From Inia geoffrensis (lineage: Eukaryota; Chordata; Mammalia; Artiodactyla; Iniidae): DNA of 64,000 bases. Every line of letters starts with the position of its first letter. Positions within the stretch are counted from its first letter, which is position 1. The translations under genes were made by a program, and so were the position numbers. Where the stretch lies: positions 62,001 to 126,000 of the forward strand of contig JAZAQT010000221.1 in assembly GCA_036417435.1 (NCBI GenBank), written 5' to 3'. The notes under the pieces were generated by a model. The model worked only from the letters and a program-made list of their open reading frames with translations, ran no database searches and was not told the DNA's origin. Shown piece by piece: positions 33,950-45,815 of this stretch.

Positions 33950-35510
33950 TGACCGTTTCTGCCAGCCTAGATGCTCTGACCAGCAGTCTTTGTTTTCTTC
34001 AATTAGGCCCCTGAATTAATGTAAAAACAGTACCAGGTGTCAGAGCCTTGCCTGCTCAACTCCCAGTCAGTCCAGGGTCAGTGGTGATACAACACCATGA
34101 TGGACACTGAGTCAACAGCCTTTTGAGGTAGCCAGGACTGCAGCTGGTCTTATTGGCCACCATCACCACGGTGGCTGTAGGCTTTTCTATGGTGACAATG
34201 TGATATATGGTTCCCCTGCCAAGCTTATTAGCTCCCCTCTGGGTGCAGTAAGCCCTGAAAGCAGTAGTCTACTCTTTTTGACACACTCTTGTTGTTTTCT
34301 GAGAGAAACTCCAGGTAAAGTGATGGTTACACGAGTTGCCATGGGGCCCCATTGCCCCCAGTTGTCTTTCTGGAGGTTGGAGTTGGAGGGTCTCCTCACT
34401 CGAGGTCAGTGTGCCCATGGAGCGAACCCTGCAACCTCAGGGCATGTTTGGTGGTTAGGATCAACACATGGGGTCCTTTTCCCTTAGGAGGGAGGTGGCC
34501 TTTCAGGCTGCTGATTTCCAGGTTTTTAGATACTGCCAGTATCCTGGCCAGATGTGGTGGTGGACCAAGCCCCTTGGTGACCGTAGTTTATCCTACCTGG
34601 TTAGCATTCTTGCGTTGTTCCTTTTCAAGTGGTCCCAGTTTTGGCACTAATACTCCAATGGCAATTCACCTTTCACCAGGAATGTAAAGGTCAAAGGGTT
34701 TAGCTAAATTAGGGAGTTCCAGGTCAAGGGTCTGAATTGACCGCTCTTTCCATTCTTGAAAGACCACTTCTGGATTCTATTCAAAAGGATCATCATCTTT
34801 TCCTTTCAGTGTTTCATATAGAGGCCCAGCTATTAGACTGTAGTTCGGGATCCAGATGCAGCAAACCCCAGCCTCCCCAGGAACTCCTAAGCTGTCTTCT
34901 ACTTTTAGAAGGTCTAAGGCTGCAAATGGTTTCTTCCCTTTCCTGGGATGGGCTTCTCAGACCTTCTGTGAGAACGAAGCCCAGGCAGGTCTCCTTAGTG
35001 TGTGATATTTGAGCTTTTTCTTGGACAACTTCTATCCTATATTGGCTTGGTAGTTCAGAGGCCTCCTTAGTAGAGCTGGCGATCAGATTGGTGTCTGCAT
35101 ATTGAAGGAGGGTTTCCTTTTCCAGAGGTAGAACTTTTAGGTCTTTAGCTAAGCTTTCCCAAAGATGGTGTGGGAATTTTTATACCCTTGGGACGAGGCG
35201 GCCCAGCAGTATTATTTTTGTTGTATGTTGAGTCCTGCCAGTCACGAGGCAAAATTTCTTGTGACTCTGGGACTAATGGAATACAAAAGAAGGCATCATT
35301 GAAGTCTAATACAGAACACCATGTCCTGGTGGTTGGTAGAATGACTAGCAGTGTGTAGGAATTAGGAACTACTGGAGGTATACCCTCGGTGGCATAACTG
35401 TCCTGACATCCTTTACCAGGTCCCCAGCGGCCAATTTGTCTCTCGTGGTCAGGCAATTTCCAGGATATGGAGCTCACCTGGGCAGGTACCTCACCCCCAC
35501 CCCAGCTCAT
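33950..35510 (-). pseudogene. pol: Decayed class I ERV (gammaretrovirus-like) pol fragment
   Basis: Minus strand, N-to-C direction running down in coordinates. Seen: 'LDFNDAFFCIPL' at 35271-35312, the reverse transcriptase block with the first catalytic aspartate, preceded by 'VVPNSYTLL'. Then 'LLQYADTNLIA', where YADT (35090-35101) stands where an active enzyme has YVDD, so the second catalytic aspartate is lost. Then a connection-domain stretch with 'KPFDLYI' and 'IAIGVL' near 34,632-34,730, and a weak RNase H start ('DTWYCFYI') near 34,013-34,041. Several stops and frame shifts break the reading frame. No gag, protease, integrase or env was recognised. It is not functional. Confidence 0.8.
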
Positions 35511-36866
35511 TGGGCTCTCCTGGTCAAGCCCCTCCCAGGATACAGATCTACCCTTGCAGGTACCGTGGCAGGGCTGGGCAAAGAGGAACCGTGCCCATAG
35601 CCCTCATTGCAGAGCAACCTCAGCTCACCTGTCTCTCAGAGCTGACACAGAGCACCTCAGAGCAGGACTTGAACTAACAAACAGCAGCTCCGACATGTCT
35701 GTGACCCTGGGCATCACTCTGCAGGGCCTCCCTCTGCCTGGTCTTCCAGACACTTCCACTGCACCCAGGGCACCAAGCCGCTGCCTCCAGCCACCACTCA
35801 CCCCTCCTCTCCCTGACTTCTGTGTCCCTCTCATTAGGAGACGATTTTCTTGAAGCTGTCTCCCACTCATGGGTCAGATAAAATGATTAGAAAACAAGCC
35901 AGAGCTGCAGCCCCTTGTGTATCCGGACTTTCAAGAGCCTACACCTGTTGCTTGGAGATGGCCCGTTCAGCAAGGTCAATTTTCTGCAACTGTGAGCCCC
36001 TGAGTAGTGAGGATTGGCTGACCTGTGCAGCCTGACCAATCGGGCCAGCCCTCCCCAGGTGTGCATGTTTTGAGGTCAATATAAACACCGCACCAGGCAG
36101 CAAGAGCCCCTGCAGCTCTGCGTGAAACCATATTCTCTGCCCTGTCATTAGTCTCGGGGCTGGGCTGGTGGGAGGGATTGAGAGGCCACGGCTTTGTGAG
36201 AGGCCTAGTGTGAGTTGGGCTCTGCTGGACTTTTTGCAGCAGTTTCCAGGCTGCCACCTGCTAAAGAAGAGGATGTGTCACCTATAACTGCTGCTGGAGT
36301 TTCTCCCTGGGCAGAGGTGAGGGAGGAAAAAAAGCAGTGGGGGCGGGACAGGAGGGGTTTCTCAGGCAGGGAAATGGAAGGCTTCCAGAAGGGCACCCAG
36401 GGCCAGGACCATCCTGGCTGGCCTGCAGGCACCAAGTCGGCCGGCATGCTATCGCTTGTGTGGCTCAACGGCCCTTCCTCTAGGCTTTCAAGTCCTTGCA
36501 CATATTCAGGTGTTTTACCTGGGAAGGGTGGGAACAGTTCAGCAGCAGCTAGCCTGGGCCTCAGCTCACGTTTACTCACAGAGGTCTCGGCACAGTCCCC
36601 CAGCTTTACAATGAGGACACTTGTTGTGTGGGGGCTGCTGGTTGAATGGGAGATGATTCCCCTCACTGACCATCTTCAGAATTGTTTACAACTGGAGCAA
36701 GTGCCCTGATACGGTTTTCCTCTGTGTAACTGGTGGTTTCTGTTTAGTTTTTTTTTTTTTCTTTATTTTGGGTTCTAGGTAGATTTTATTCCTCTTTTTT
36801 GTATTTACAGATATAAGCATGGAAATAACGTATTCATATAAATGCACGTATGTGAAGGGAAGAACC
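35511..36866. other. GC-rich unassigned DNA of the interruption
   Basis: Sequence unlike the satellite in composition. It contains the LTR-like block described separately and a region at 36,205-36,709 that is open on both strands (164 codons plus, 153 codons minus). Neither product resembles a family I know, and overlapping antisense frames in GC-rich DNA are often chance. A 13-T run at 36748-36760 may be an old poly(A) tail of a minus-strand retroposon. Confidence 0.5.
35960..36180 (+). promoter_or_regulatory. LTR-like promoter block (CCAAT and TATA boxes)
   Basis: Inverted CCAAT (ATTGG) at 36013-36017, direct CCAAT at 36036-36040 in 'cctgaccaatcggg', and TATAAA at 36080-36085. CCAAT to TATA spacing is about 40 bp, as in many retroviral U3 regions. 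A CT-rich stretch follows. Orientation is opposite to the pol fragment, so if it is an LTR it belongs to another element or an inverted rearrangement. I could not define TG...CA ends. Confidence 0.35.
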
Positions 36867-37613
36867 TTTTTTTCTGTTTTGTTTTTTAAATTTTGAAATA
36901 TATTTTAGTTTTTTATACAGCAGGTTTTTATTGGTTATCTATTTTACACTTGGTTATCTATTTATCTATTGGTTATCTATTTTATACATATAAATGCCAA
37001 TCTGAATCTCTCAACTCCCCCCGCCACCTAACCCCCACAGCTTTCCCCACTTGATGTCCATATGTTTTTTTCTCTACATCGGTTGCTTTATTTCTGCCTT
37101 GCAAACTGGTTCATCTGCACAATTTTTCTAGGTTCCACATATATGCATTCATATACAATATTTGTTTTTCTCTTTCTGACATACTTCACTCTCTATGACA
37201 GTCTCTAGATCCATTGACATCTCTACAAATGATCCAACTTCATTCATTCTTATGGCTGAATAATATTCCATTTTATATATGTATCATCTCTTTATGCATT
37301 CATGTGTCTGTGGACATTTAGGTTGCTTCCATTACCTGGCTATTATAGTGATGCAATGAACTTTGTGGTGAAAGCCTCCTCTTTATTTTTGTTTTTTTTC
37401 TGGATATATGCCCAGGAGTGAGATGGCTGGATCATATGGTAACTTATGGTTAGTTTTTAAGGAACCTCCATGCTGTTCTCTATTGTAACTGTATCAATTT
37501 ACATTCCCAACAATAGTGGAAGAGGTTTCCTTTTCTCCACACCATTCGAGCATTTGTTGTTTGCAGAATTTCTGATAATGCCCATTCTAACAGGTGTGAC
37601 GTGATACTTCATT
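36867..37613 (-). mobile_element. L1 3' fragment (3' UTR and end of ORF2)
   Basis: Antisense L1, well matched to memory: 'tatacagcaggtttttatt', 'ttctaggttccacatatatg', 'tttttctctttctgacat', 'gctgaataatattcca', 'gacatttaggttgcttcc', 'atatgcccaggagtgagatg', 'aaggaacctccatgctgtt', 'tccttttctccacacc' and 'cattctaacaggtgtgac'. It ends abruptly at the satellite junction, where 'gttgag' (37614-37619) re-enters the monomer at phase 475. It is a different copy from the fragment at 32,675. Confidence 0.9.
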
Positions 37614-38875
37614 GTTGAGTTTATTTCTTTGAGCAAGGAGTAGGTCCTGTCTATTACATACTTGGCTTATGGAATGGTTTTTGGGCTAATTTCAATCTCT
37701 GGTTTTATGATGCACCCCAACTCAACTTTCCCCTTAAAAAAAGCATAAGATTGTTTCCTAAAAGTGAGACTCTGTTCTGTTTTGTAATTCAGTTCATGTG
37801 TAGCCAAGTTTACATTCCTTTTATTAGTGATAACATAATAATTTTCTTTTTCTGTGTGACTTATTTCACATAGAATCATCGTACTGGAATCCATTCATTT
37901 TGCTTCTACAGGCCTGATTACATTAATATCACTGTTGAGTGATATTTCATTATACAAAAGAAGCACAAGGTCTTTATCCATTTTTTTCTGTCCAGGATAT
38001 ATAAATTGTACTGTAGTGGACATTGCTGAAAACACAGCAGTCCTAAATATTGGGGTGGCTGTGTCTTCCTCCTTTAAATTTTCCTAAGCTATAGGATCAT
38101 AAGTGGAAGTGCCCTAGGCTCTGTGGCTTTGATTTTTAGATGTTTCAGGAAACACCATACACATCTCCACAGTACTCGTTGGCAATTTACATCCCGCCAA
38201 TCAGCATAACCAAGCTCCCTGTACTCCATGGCCAGTCCTGTCTCTCGGGATTTTACACTTTTTTCAGACGACACTTTAAAGCGGTGGGAAGTGAGACTTC
38301 ATTGTAGTGCAAATTTCCATTACAGGCTTGTTTGTTGGCCAAAAAGAGTGTATGCGTTTTTTCTGGAATATATTCAGGAAAAAGCACATACGCCCTTTTT
38401 GGCTAAGTGTATCATTGTCGAAGTGCTGCCTCTTTTCTTTTACTTTCAGAGCAATTTTAATCTACCACCGGATATCTGTTTTCTGCAATTCTGCGTCACG
38501 TTCCAGTCCTCTTCACAGCCTTCCTTCAATAAATTTTTGGATGATAGTGGTCATTTGGAACTCTGCAGGATTGTGAGTAACAGTGCCAAAAATCTCCTTT
38601 TCTCAACTCGCTTTGTTGTGAGCTGACCACAAACCCAAAAAATTGCTTCAGGCCCTAATCTCGTTCCGGCATGGCACGCTGAGCCTTTGGTGAATTCTTC
38701 TTCCTGTAGGGAAATCAGAGTTCAATATGCCCGTCTAAACACATAGAGTTAGCCGCTCATTGGTTCTCCTTATTCCTGTTCATCTTCCACAGAAATTGCA
38801 AACTGTGCCAAACAAGAGGTCAAAGGCACTGACTCTCCAAGTGGGGAGAATGTTAATATTGCATCTGGAACGGCG
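37614..38875 (+). repeat. Partial satellite monomer 20, mosaic
   Basis: Covers phases 475 to 1736. Up to about 38,440 it is diverged ('ctattacatacttgg', 'cattatacaaaagaagc', 'gacgacactttaaagcgg'). Beyond this it is almost identical to subfamily B. Palindrome 38335-38406 has several arm mismatches. The pattern suggests a relic monomer whose 3' part was converted by active B sequence. Confidence 0.85.
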
Positions 38876-40611
38876 AACTCGAGTACCAGGGGGCGAAAAT
38901 GGCGATGAGTTTTAGACATTTTGCCTGATCACTTCGTGGACCATATTCTGGGTTTTCCATGCATATTTTAGCTGAAGGATAAATCCCTTACACGTGGAGA
39001 TTTGGGACCCGTGGAATGGGAACCATGCACCATTACCTCAAAGGGTCTGCATTCCCTCACAAATAGTATCAGCCCCAAGTGTCCAGCCTTATCGCTCCCA
39101 CAGCTGTGGATGTACAGTTGGTAAATCCCAGATTCCTCACAAGCCCTGAAGGACTTATTTAAGAATTTCTCTCTATTTGACAGTCCTTGTGTTTTCTTTT
39201 TCAAATTTATTTTTATAAGGGGATTTAGCTTATTTACACTGCTGTGTGTATGCTGCTGTACACAAATGATTTTCTTATGGAGACGTATAAATGTATGGGT
39301 TTTAATTTTCTTCATACTCAGGTATATTCCTGGGTTTTGAATACGGGGTGTAGAGTCCATTTGGTTGAGCAAGGAGTAGGTCTTGTGTAATATATATTTG
39401 GCTTATGGAATGGTATCTGTCCTAATGTGAACCTCTGGTTTTATGCAGGCTCCCCACTCTCCTTTCCCCTTAAGCAAGCATAAGTTTCTTTTGTAAATGT
39501 GAGACTCTGTTGTGTTTTGTAATGCAGTTCACACGTAGCCGTGTTTACAGTCCCGGTATTAGTGATATCTTATGATGTTTCTTTTTCTGTGTGACTTATT
39601 TCACTTAGAATCATCATAACTAAATCCTCTCATTATGCTGCTACTGGTCTGTTGCCATTGATTTCATTGTTGAGTGATATTCCATTGTAGGGATGTACCA
39701 CATCTTCTATATCCATTTTTCTCTTTCTGGGCTATTAAAGTTGTACCATAGTCAAGGATCCCCTACACAGAGCAGCCCCAAACTTTGGTGTGGCTGTGTC
39801 TTTTTCATTTAAATTTTCCGAATCTATAGCACCATAAGTGGAAGTGCCCTAGGCTCTCTAGCTTGTTTTTTTCTTTGTTCCAGGAAACACCATGCACTTC
39901 TCCAGAGTGGCTCTTGGCAGTTTACATCCCGCCCATCAGCATAACAAGGCTGCCGGTTCTCCATGGCCTGTCCTGCCTCTCTGGATTTTACAATTTTTTC
40001 GGACGGCCCTTTGGATCGGTGGGAAGTGAGACTTCCTTGTAGTGCGGATTTCCATTTCAGGCTTGCTTGGTTGGCCAAAAAGGGCGTATGCTTTTTTTCC
40101 TGAATATATTCAGGAAAAAACGCATACGCCCTTTTTGGCCAAGTGCATCACAGTCGAACTGCTGCCTCTTTTCCTACGCTTTCAGAGCAATTCTTATGTA
40201 CCCCCTGATATCTGTTTTCTGCAATTCTGCGTCGCGTTCAAATCCTCTTCACAGCCTTCCTTCAATAAATTTTTGGATGATAGGGTTCATTTGGAACTCT
40301 GCAGGATTGTGAGTTACAGTGCCAAAAATCTCCTTTTCTCAACTCGCTTTCTTGTGAGCTGACCGAAAACCCGAAGAATTGCTTCAGGCCCTAATCTTGT
40401 TCCAGCATGGCATGCTGAGCCTTTGGTGAATTCTTCTACCTGTAGGGAAATTAGAGTTCAATGTGCCCGTCCAAACACATCGAGTTAGCCGCTCATTCGT
40501 TCTCCTTATTCCTGTTCATCTTCCACGGAAATTGCAAACTGTGCCAAACAAGAGGTCAAAGGCACTGACTCTCCAAGTGGGGAGAATGTTAATATTGCAT
40601 CTGGAACGGCG
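38876..40611 (+). repeat. Satellite monomer 21
   Basis: Shares 'cccttacacgtgg' with monomer 31 as part of the duplication, and diverges from it at 39,061. Private changes include 'tcgctcccacag' and 'tgtacagttgg'. Palindrome 40071-40142 has a T for G at 40092. Confidence 0.95.
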
Positions 40612-42345
40612 AACTCGAGTACCAGGGGGCTACAATTGCGATGAGTTTTAGAAATTTTGCCTGATCACTTCGTGGACCATATTCTGGGATTTCCACGCGT
40701 ATTTTAGCTGAAGGATAAATCCCTTAAACGTGGAGATTTGGGACCCGCGCAATGGGAACCATGCATCATTACCTCAAAGGGTCTGCATTCCCTCACCAAT
40801 AGTATCAGCCCCAAGTGTCCAGCCTTATCTCTCCCACAGCTGTGGATGTAGAGGTGGTAAATCCAAGATTCCTCACAAGCGCTGAAGGACTTATTTAAGA
40901 ATTTCTCTCTATTTGACATTCCTTGTGTTTTCTTTTTCTAATTTATTTTTATAAGGGGATTTAGCTTATTTACACTGCTGTGTGTATGCTGCTGTACACA
41001 TGATTTTCTTATAGAGACGTATAAATGGATGGGTTTTAATTTTCTTCATAGTCAGGTATATTCCTAGGTTTTCAATACGGGGTGTTGAGTCCATTTGGTT
41101 GAGCAAGGATTAGGTCTTGTCTAATATATATTTGGCTTATGGAATGGTATCTGTCCTAATGTCAACCTCTGGTTTTATGCAGCCTCCCCACTCTCCTTTC
41201 CCCTTAAGCAAGCATAAGTTTCTTTTGTAAATGTGAGACTCTGTTGTGTTTTGAAATGCAGTTCACACGTAGCCGTGTTTACATTCCCGGTATTAGTGAT
41301 ATCTTATGATGTTTCTTTTTCTGTGTGACTTATTTCACTTAGAATCATCATAACTAAATCCTCTCATTATGCTGCTACTGGTGTGTTGCCATTGATTTCA
41401 TTGTTGAGTGATATTCCATTGTAGGGATGTACCACAACTTCTATATCCATTTTTCTCTTTCTGGGCTATTAAAGTTGTACCATAGTCAAGGATCCCGTAC
41501 ACAGGGCAGCCCCAAACTTTGGTGTGGCTGTGTCTTTTTCATTTAAATTTTCCGAATCTATAGCACCATAAGTGGAAGTGCCCTAGGCTCTCTAGCTTGG
41601 TTTTTTCTTTGTTCCAGGAAACACCATGCACTTCTCCAGAGTGGCTGTTGGCAGTTTACATCCCGCCCATCAGCATAACAAGGCTGCCGGTTCTCCATGG
41701 CCTGTCCTGCCTCTCTGGATTTTACACTTTTTTCGGACGGCCCTTTGGATCGGTGGGAAGTGAGACTTCCTTGTAGTGCGGATTTCCATTGCAGGCTTGC
41801 TTGGTTGGCCAAAAAGGGCGTATGCGTTTTTTCCTGAATATATTCAGGAAAAAACGCATACGCCCTTTTTGGCCAAGTGCATCACTGTCGAACTGCTGCC
41901 TCTTTTCCTACTCTTTCAGAGCAATTCTTATGTACCCCCTGATATCTGTTTTCTGCAATTCTGCGTCGCGTTCAAGTCCTCTTCACAGCCTTCCTTCAAT
42001 AAATTTTTGGATGATAGGGGTCATTTGGAACTCTGCAGGATTGTGAGTTACAGTGCCAAAAATCTCCCTTTCTCAACTCGCTTTCTTGTGAGCTGACCGC
42101 AAACCCGAAGATTTGCTTCAGGCCCTAATCTCGTTCCGGCATGGCACGCTGAGCCTTTGGTGAATTCTTCTTCCTGTAGGGAAATCAGAGTTCAATGTGC
42201 CCGTCCAAACACATCGAGTTAGCCGCTCATTCGTTCTCCTTATTCCTGTTCATCTTCCACAAAAATTGCAAACTGTGCCAAACAAGAGGTCAAAGGCACT
42301 GACTCTCCAAGTGGGGAGAATGTGAATATCGCATCTGGAACGGCG
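40612..42345 (+). repeat. Satellite monomer 22 (1,734 bp)
   Basis: Begins with 'gggggctacaattgcg'. Has 'cttatagagacg', 'ggttttcaatacgg' and 'caaggattagg', a set otherwise found in monomer 31 and partly in 23. Palindrome 41805-41876 is perfect. Confidence 0.95.
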
Positions 42346-44081
42346 ACCTCTAGTACCAGGGGGCGAAAATGGCGATGAGTTTTAGAAATTTTGCCTGATC
42401 ACTTCGTGGACCATATTCTGGGTTTTCCATGCATATTTTAGCTGAAGGATAAATCCCTTAAACGTGGAGATTTGGGACCCGTGCAATGGGAACCATGCAC
42501 CATTACCTCAAAGGGTTTGCATTCCCTCACCAATAGTATCAGCCCCAAGTGTCCAGCCTTATATCTCCCACAGCTGTGGATGTAGAGGTGGTAAATCCAA
42601 GATTCCTCACAAGCCCTGAAGGACTTATTTAAGAATTTCTCTCTATTTGACATTCCTTGTGTTTTCTTAATCAAATTTATTTTTATAAGGGGATTTAGCT
42701 TATTTACACTGCTGTGTTTTTTCTGCTGTACACAAATGATTTCCTTATGGAGACCTATAAATGTATGGATTTTAATTTTCTTCATAGTCATGTATATTCC
42801 TAGGTTTTCAATACGGGGTGTTGAGTCCATTTGGTTGAGCAAGGATTAGGTCTTGTCTAATATATATTTGGCTTATGGAATGGTATCTGTCCTAATGTCA
42901 ACCTCTGGTTTTATGCAGCCTCCCCACTCTCCTTTCCCCTTAAGCAAGCATAAGTTTCTTTTGTAAATGTGAGACTCTGTTGTGTTTTGTAATGCAGTTC
43001 TCACGTAGCCGTGTTTACAGTCCCGGTATTAGTGATATCTTATGATGTTTCTTTTTCTGTGTGACTTATTTCACTTAGAATCATCATAACTAAATCCTCT
43101 CATTATGCTGCTACTGGTGTGTTGCCATGGATTTCATTGTTGAGTGATATTCCATTGTAGGGATGTACCACAACTTCTATATCCATTTTTCTCTTTCTGG
43201 GCTATTAAAGTTGTACCATAGTCAAGGATCCCGTACACAGAGCAGCCCCAAACTTTTGTGTGGCTGTGTCTTTTTCATTTAAATTTTCCGAATCTATAGC
43301 ACCATAATTGGAAGTGCCCTAGGCTCTCTAGCTTGGTTCTTTCTTTGTTCCAGGAAACACCATGCACTTCTCCAGAGTGGCTGGTGGCAGTTTACATCCC
43401 TCCCATCAGCATAACAAGGCTGCCGGTTCTCCATGGCCTGTCCTGCCTCTCTGGATTTTACACTTTTTTCGGACGGCCCTTTGGATCGGTGGGAAGTGAG
43501 ACTTCCTTGTAGTGCGGATTTCCATTGCAGGCTTGCTTGGTTGGCCAAAAAGGGCGTATGCGTTTTTTCCTGAATATATTCAGGAAAAAACGCATACGCC
43601 CTTTTTGGCCAAGTGCATCACTGTCGAACTGCTGCCTCTTTTCCTACTCTTTAAGAGCAATTCTTATCTACCCCCTGATATCTGTTTTCTGCAATTCTGT
43701 GTCGCGTTCAAGTCATCTTCACAGCCTTCCTTCAATAAATTTTTGGATGATAGGGGTCATTTGGAACTCTGCAGGATTTTGAGTTACAGTGCCAAAAATC
43801 TCCTTTTCTCAACTCGCTTTCTTGTGAGCTGACCGCAAACCCGAAGATTTGCTTCAGGCCCTAATCTCGTTCCAGCATGGCACGCTGAGCCTTTGGTGAA
43901 TTCTTCTTCCTGTAGGGAAATCAGAGTTCAATGTGCCCGTCCAAACACATCGAGTTAGCCGCTCATTCGTTCTCCTTATTCCTGTTCATCTTCCACAAAA
44001 ATTGCAAACTGTGCCAAACAAGAGGTCAAAGGCACTGACTCTCCAAGTGGGGAGAATGTTAATATCGCATCTGGAACGGCG
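42346..44081 (+). repeat. Satellite monomer 23
   Basis: Junction is 'gacctctagtacc' (XhoI site lost). Has 'gtgttttcttaatc' and 'tgtgttttttctgctg'. Palindrome 43541-43612 is perfect. Confidence 0.95.
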
Positions 44082-45815
44082 ACCTCTAGTACCAGGGGGC
44101 TACAATGGCGATGAGTTTATAATTTTGCCTAGTCACTTCGTGGACCATATTCTGGGTTTTCCATGCCTATTTTAGCTGAAGGATAAATCCCTTAAACGTG
44201 GAGATTTGGGACCCGTGCAATGGGAACTATGCACCATTACCTCAAAGGGTCTGCATTCCCTCACCAATAGTATCAGCCCCAAGTGTCCAGCCTTATCTCT
44301 CCCCCAGCTGTGGATGTAGAGGTGGTAAATCCAAGATTCCTCACAAGCCCTGAAGGACTTATTTAAGTATTTCTCTCTATTTGACAGTCCTTGTGTTTTC
44401 TTATTCAAATTTATTTTTATAAGGGTTTTTAGCTTATTGACACTGCTGTGTGTATGCTGCTGTACACAAATGATTTTCTTATGGAGACCTATAAATGTAT
44501 GGGTTTTAATTTTCTTCATAGTCAGGTATATTCCTAGGTTTTGAATATGGGGTGTTGAGTCCATTTGGTTGAGCAATGAGTAGGTCTTGTCTAATATATA
44601 TTTGGCTTATGGAGTGGTATCTGTCCTAATGTCAACCTCTGGTTTTATGCAGCCTCCCCACTCTCCTTTCGCCTTAAGCAAGCATAAGTTTCTTTTGTAA
44701 ATGTGAGACTCTGTTGTGTTTTGTAATGCAGTTCACACGTAGCCGTGTTTACATTCCCGGTATCAGTGATATTTTATGATGTTTCTTTTTCTGTGTGACT
44801 TATTTCACTTAGAATCATCATAACTAAATCCTCTCATTATGCTGCTACTGGTCTGTTGCCATTGATTTCATTGTTGAGTGATATTCCATTGTAGGGATGT
44901 ACCACAATTTCTATATCCATTTTTCTCTTTCTGGGCTATTAAAGTTGCACCATAGTCAAGGCTCCCGTACACAGAGCAGCCCCAAACTTTGGTGTGGCTG
45001 TGTCTTTTTCATTTAAATTTTCCGAATCTATAGCACCATAAGTGGAAGTGCCCTAGGTTCTCTAGCTTGGTTTTTTCTTTTTTCCAGGAAACACCATCCA
45101 CTTCTCCAGAGTGGCTGTTGGCAGTTTACATCCAGTCCATCAGCATAACAAGGCTGCCGGTTCTCCATGGCCTGTCCTGCCTCTCTGGATTTTACAATTT
45201 TTTCGGACGGCTCTTTGGATCGGTGGGAAGTGAGAGTTCCTTGTAGTGCGGATTTCCATTGCAGGCTTGCTTGGTTGGCCAAAAAGGGCGTATGCGTTTT
45301 TTCCTGAATATATTCAGGAAAAAACGCATACGCCCTTTTTGGCCAAGTGCATCACTGTCGAACTGCTGCCTCTTTTCCTACGCTTTCAGAGCAATTCTTA
45401 TGTACCCCCTGATATCTGTTTTCTGCAATTCTGCGTCGCGTTCAAGTCCTCTTCACAGCCTTCCTTCAATAAATTTTTGGATGATAGGGGTCATTTGGAA
45501 CTCTGCAGGATTGTGAGTTACAGTGCCAAAAATCTCCTTTTCTCAACTCGCTTTCTTGTGAGCTGACCGAAAACCCGAAGAATTGCTTCAGGCCCTTATC
45601 TTGTTCCGGCATGGCACGCTGAGGCTTTGGTGAATTCTTCTTCCTGTAGGGAAATTAGAGTTCAATGTGCCCGTCCAAACACATCGAGTTAGCCGCTCAT
45701 TCGTTCTCCTTATTCCTGTTCATCTTCCACGGAAATTGCAAACTGTGCCAAACAAGAGGTCAAAGGCACTGACTCTCCAAGTGGGGAGAATGTTAATATT
45801 GCATCTGGAACGGCG
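44082..45815 (+). repeat. Satellite monomer 24 (1,734 bp)
   Basis: First of the 24/25/26/32 cluster marked by 'tttaagtatttctc', 'gttttcttattc', 'gaatatggggtg' and 'ggtatcagtgatatttt'. Private 'aagggtttttagc'. Palindrome 45275-45346. Confidence 0.95.

Larger units (their letters stand above)
32545..37613. other. Non-satellite interruption, copy 1
   Basis: About 5.07 kb without satellite similarity, lying between relic monomer 19 (left at phase ~1,307) and partial monomer 20 (re-entered at phase 475). The phases do not match, so this is not a clean insertion into one monomer; deletion or joining of different monomers must be involved. Contents in order: unassigned DNA, L1 fragment, unassigned DNA, ERV pol fragment, GC-rich DNA with LTR-like block, L1 fragment. 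Confidence 0.9.
29240..39060 (+). repeat. Segmental duplication, copy 1 (about 9.8 kb)
   Basis: Near-identical to 50753-60576 at an offset of 21,513 bp, rising to 21,516 after a T-run and a C insertion. It includes relic monomers 18-19, the whole interruption, partial monomer 20 and the first 185 bp of monomer 21. First mismatching bases at the edges are 29,239 (t against a) and 39,061 (a against c); beyond these the similarity falls to ordinary monomer level. Confidence 0.95.

Noticed and set aside
36205..36709. Overlapping open frames of 164 (plus) and 153 (minus) codons in the interruption
   Set aside because: Low-complexity, GC-rich composition, no recognisable domain, and both strands open over the same bases, which is typical of chance. 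Persistence in copy 2 reflects recent duplication.
36748..36760. T-run as a transcription terminator
   Set aside because: Better explained as the poly(A) tail of an antisense retroposon, or a simple homopolymer that differs in length between the two copies.
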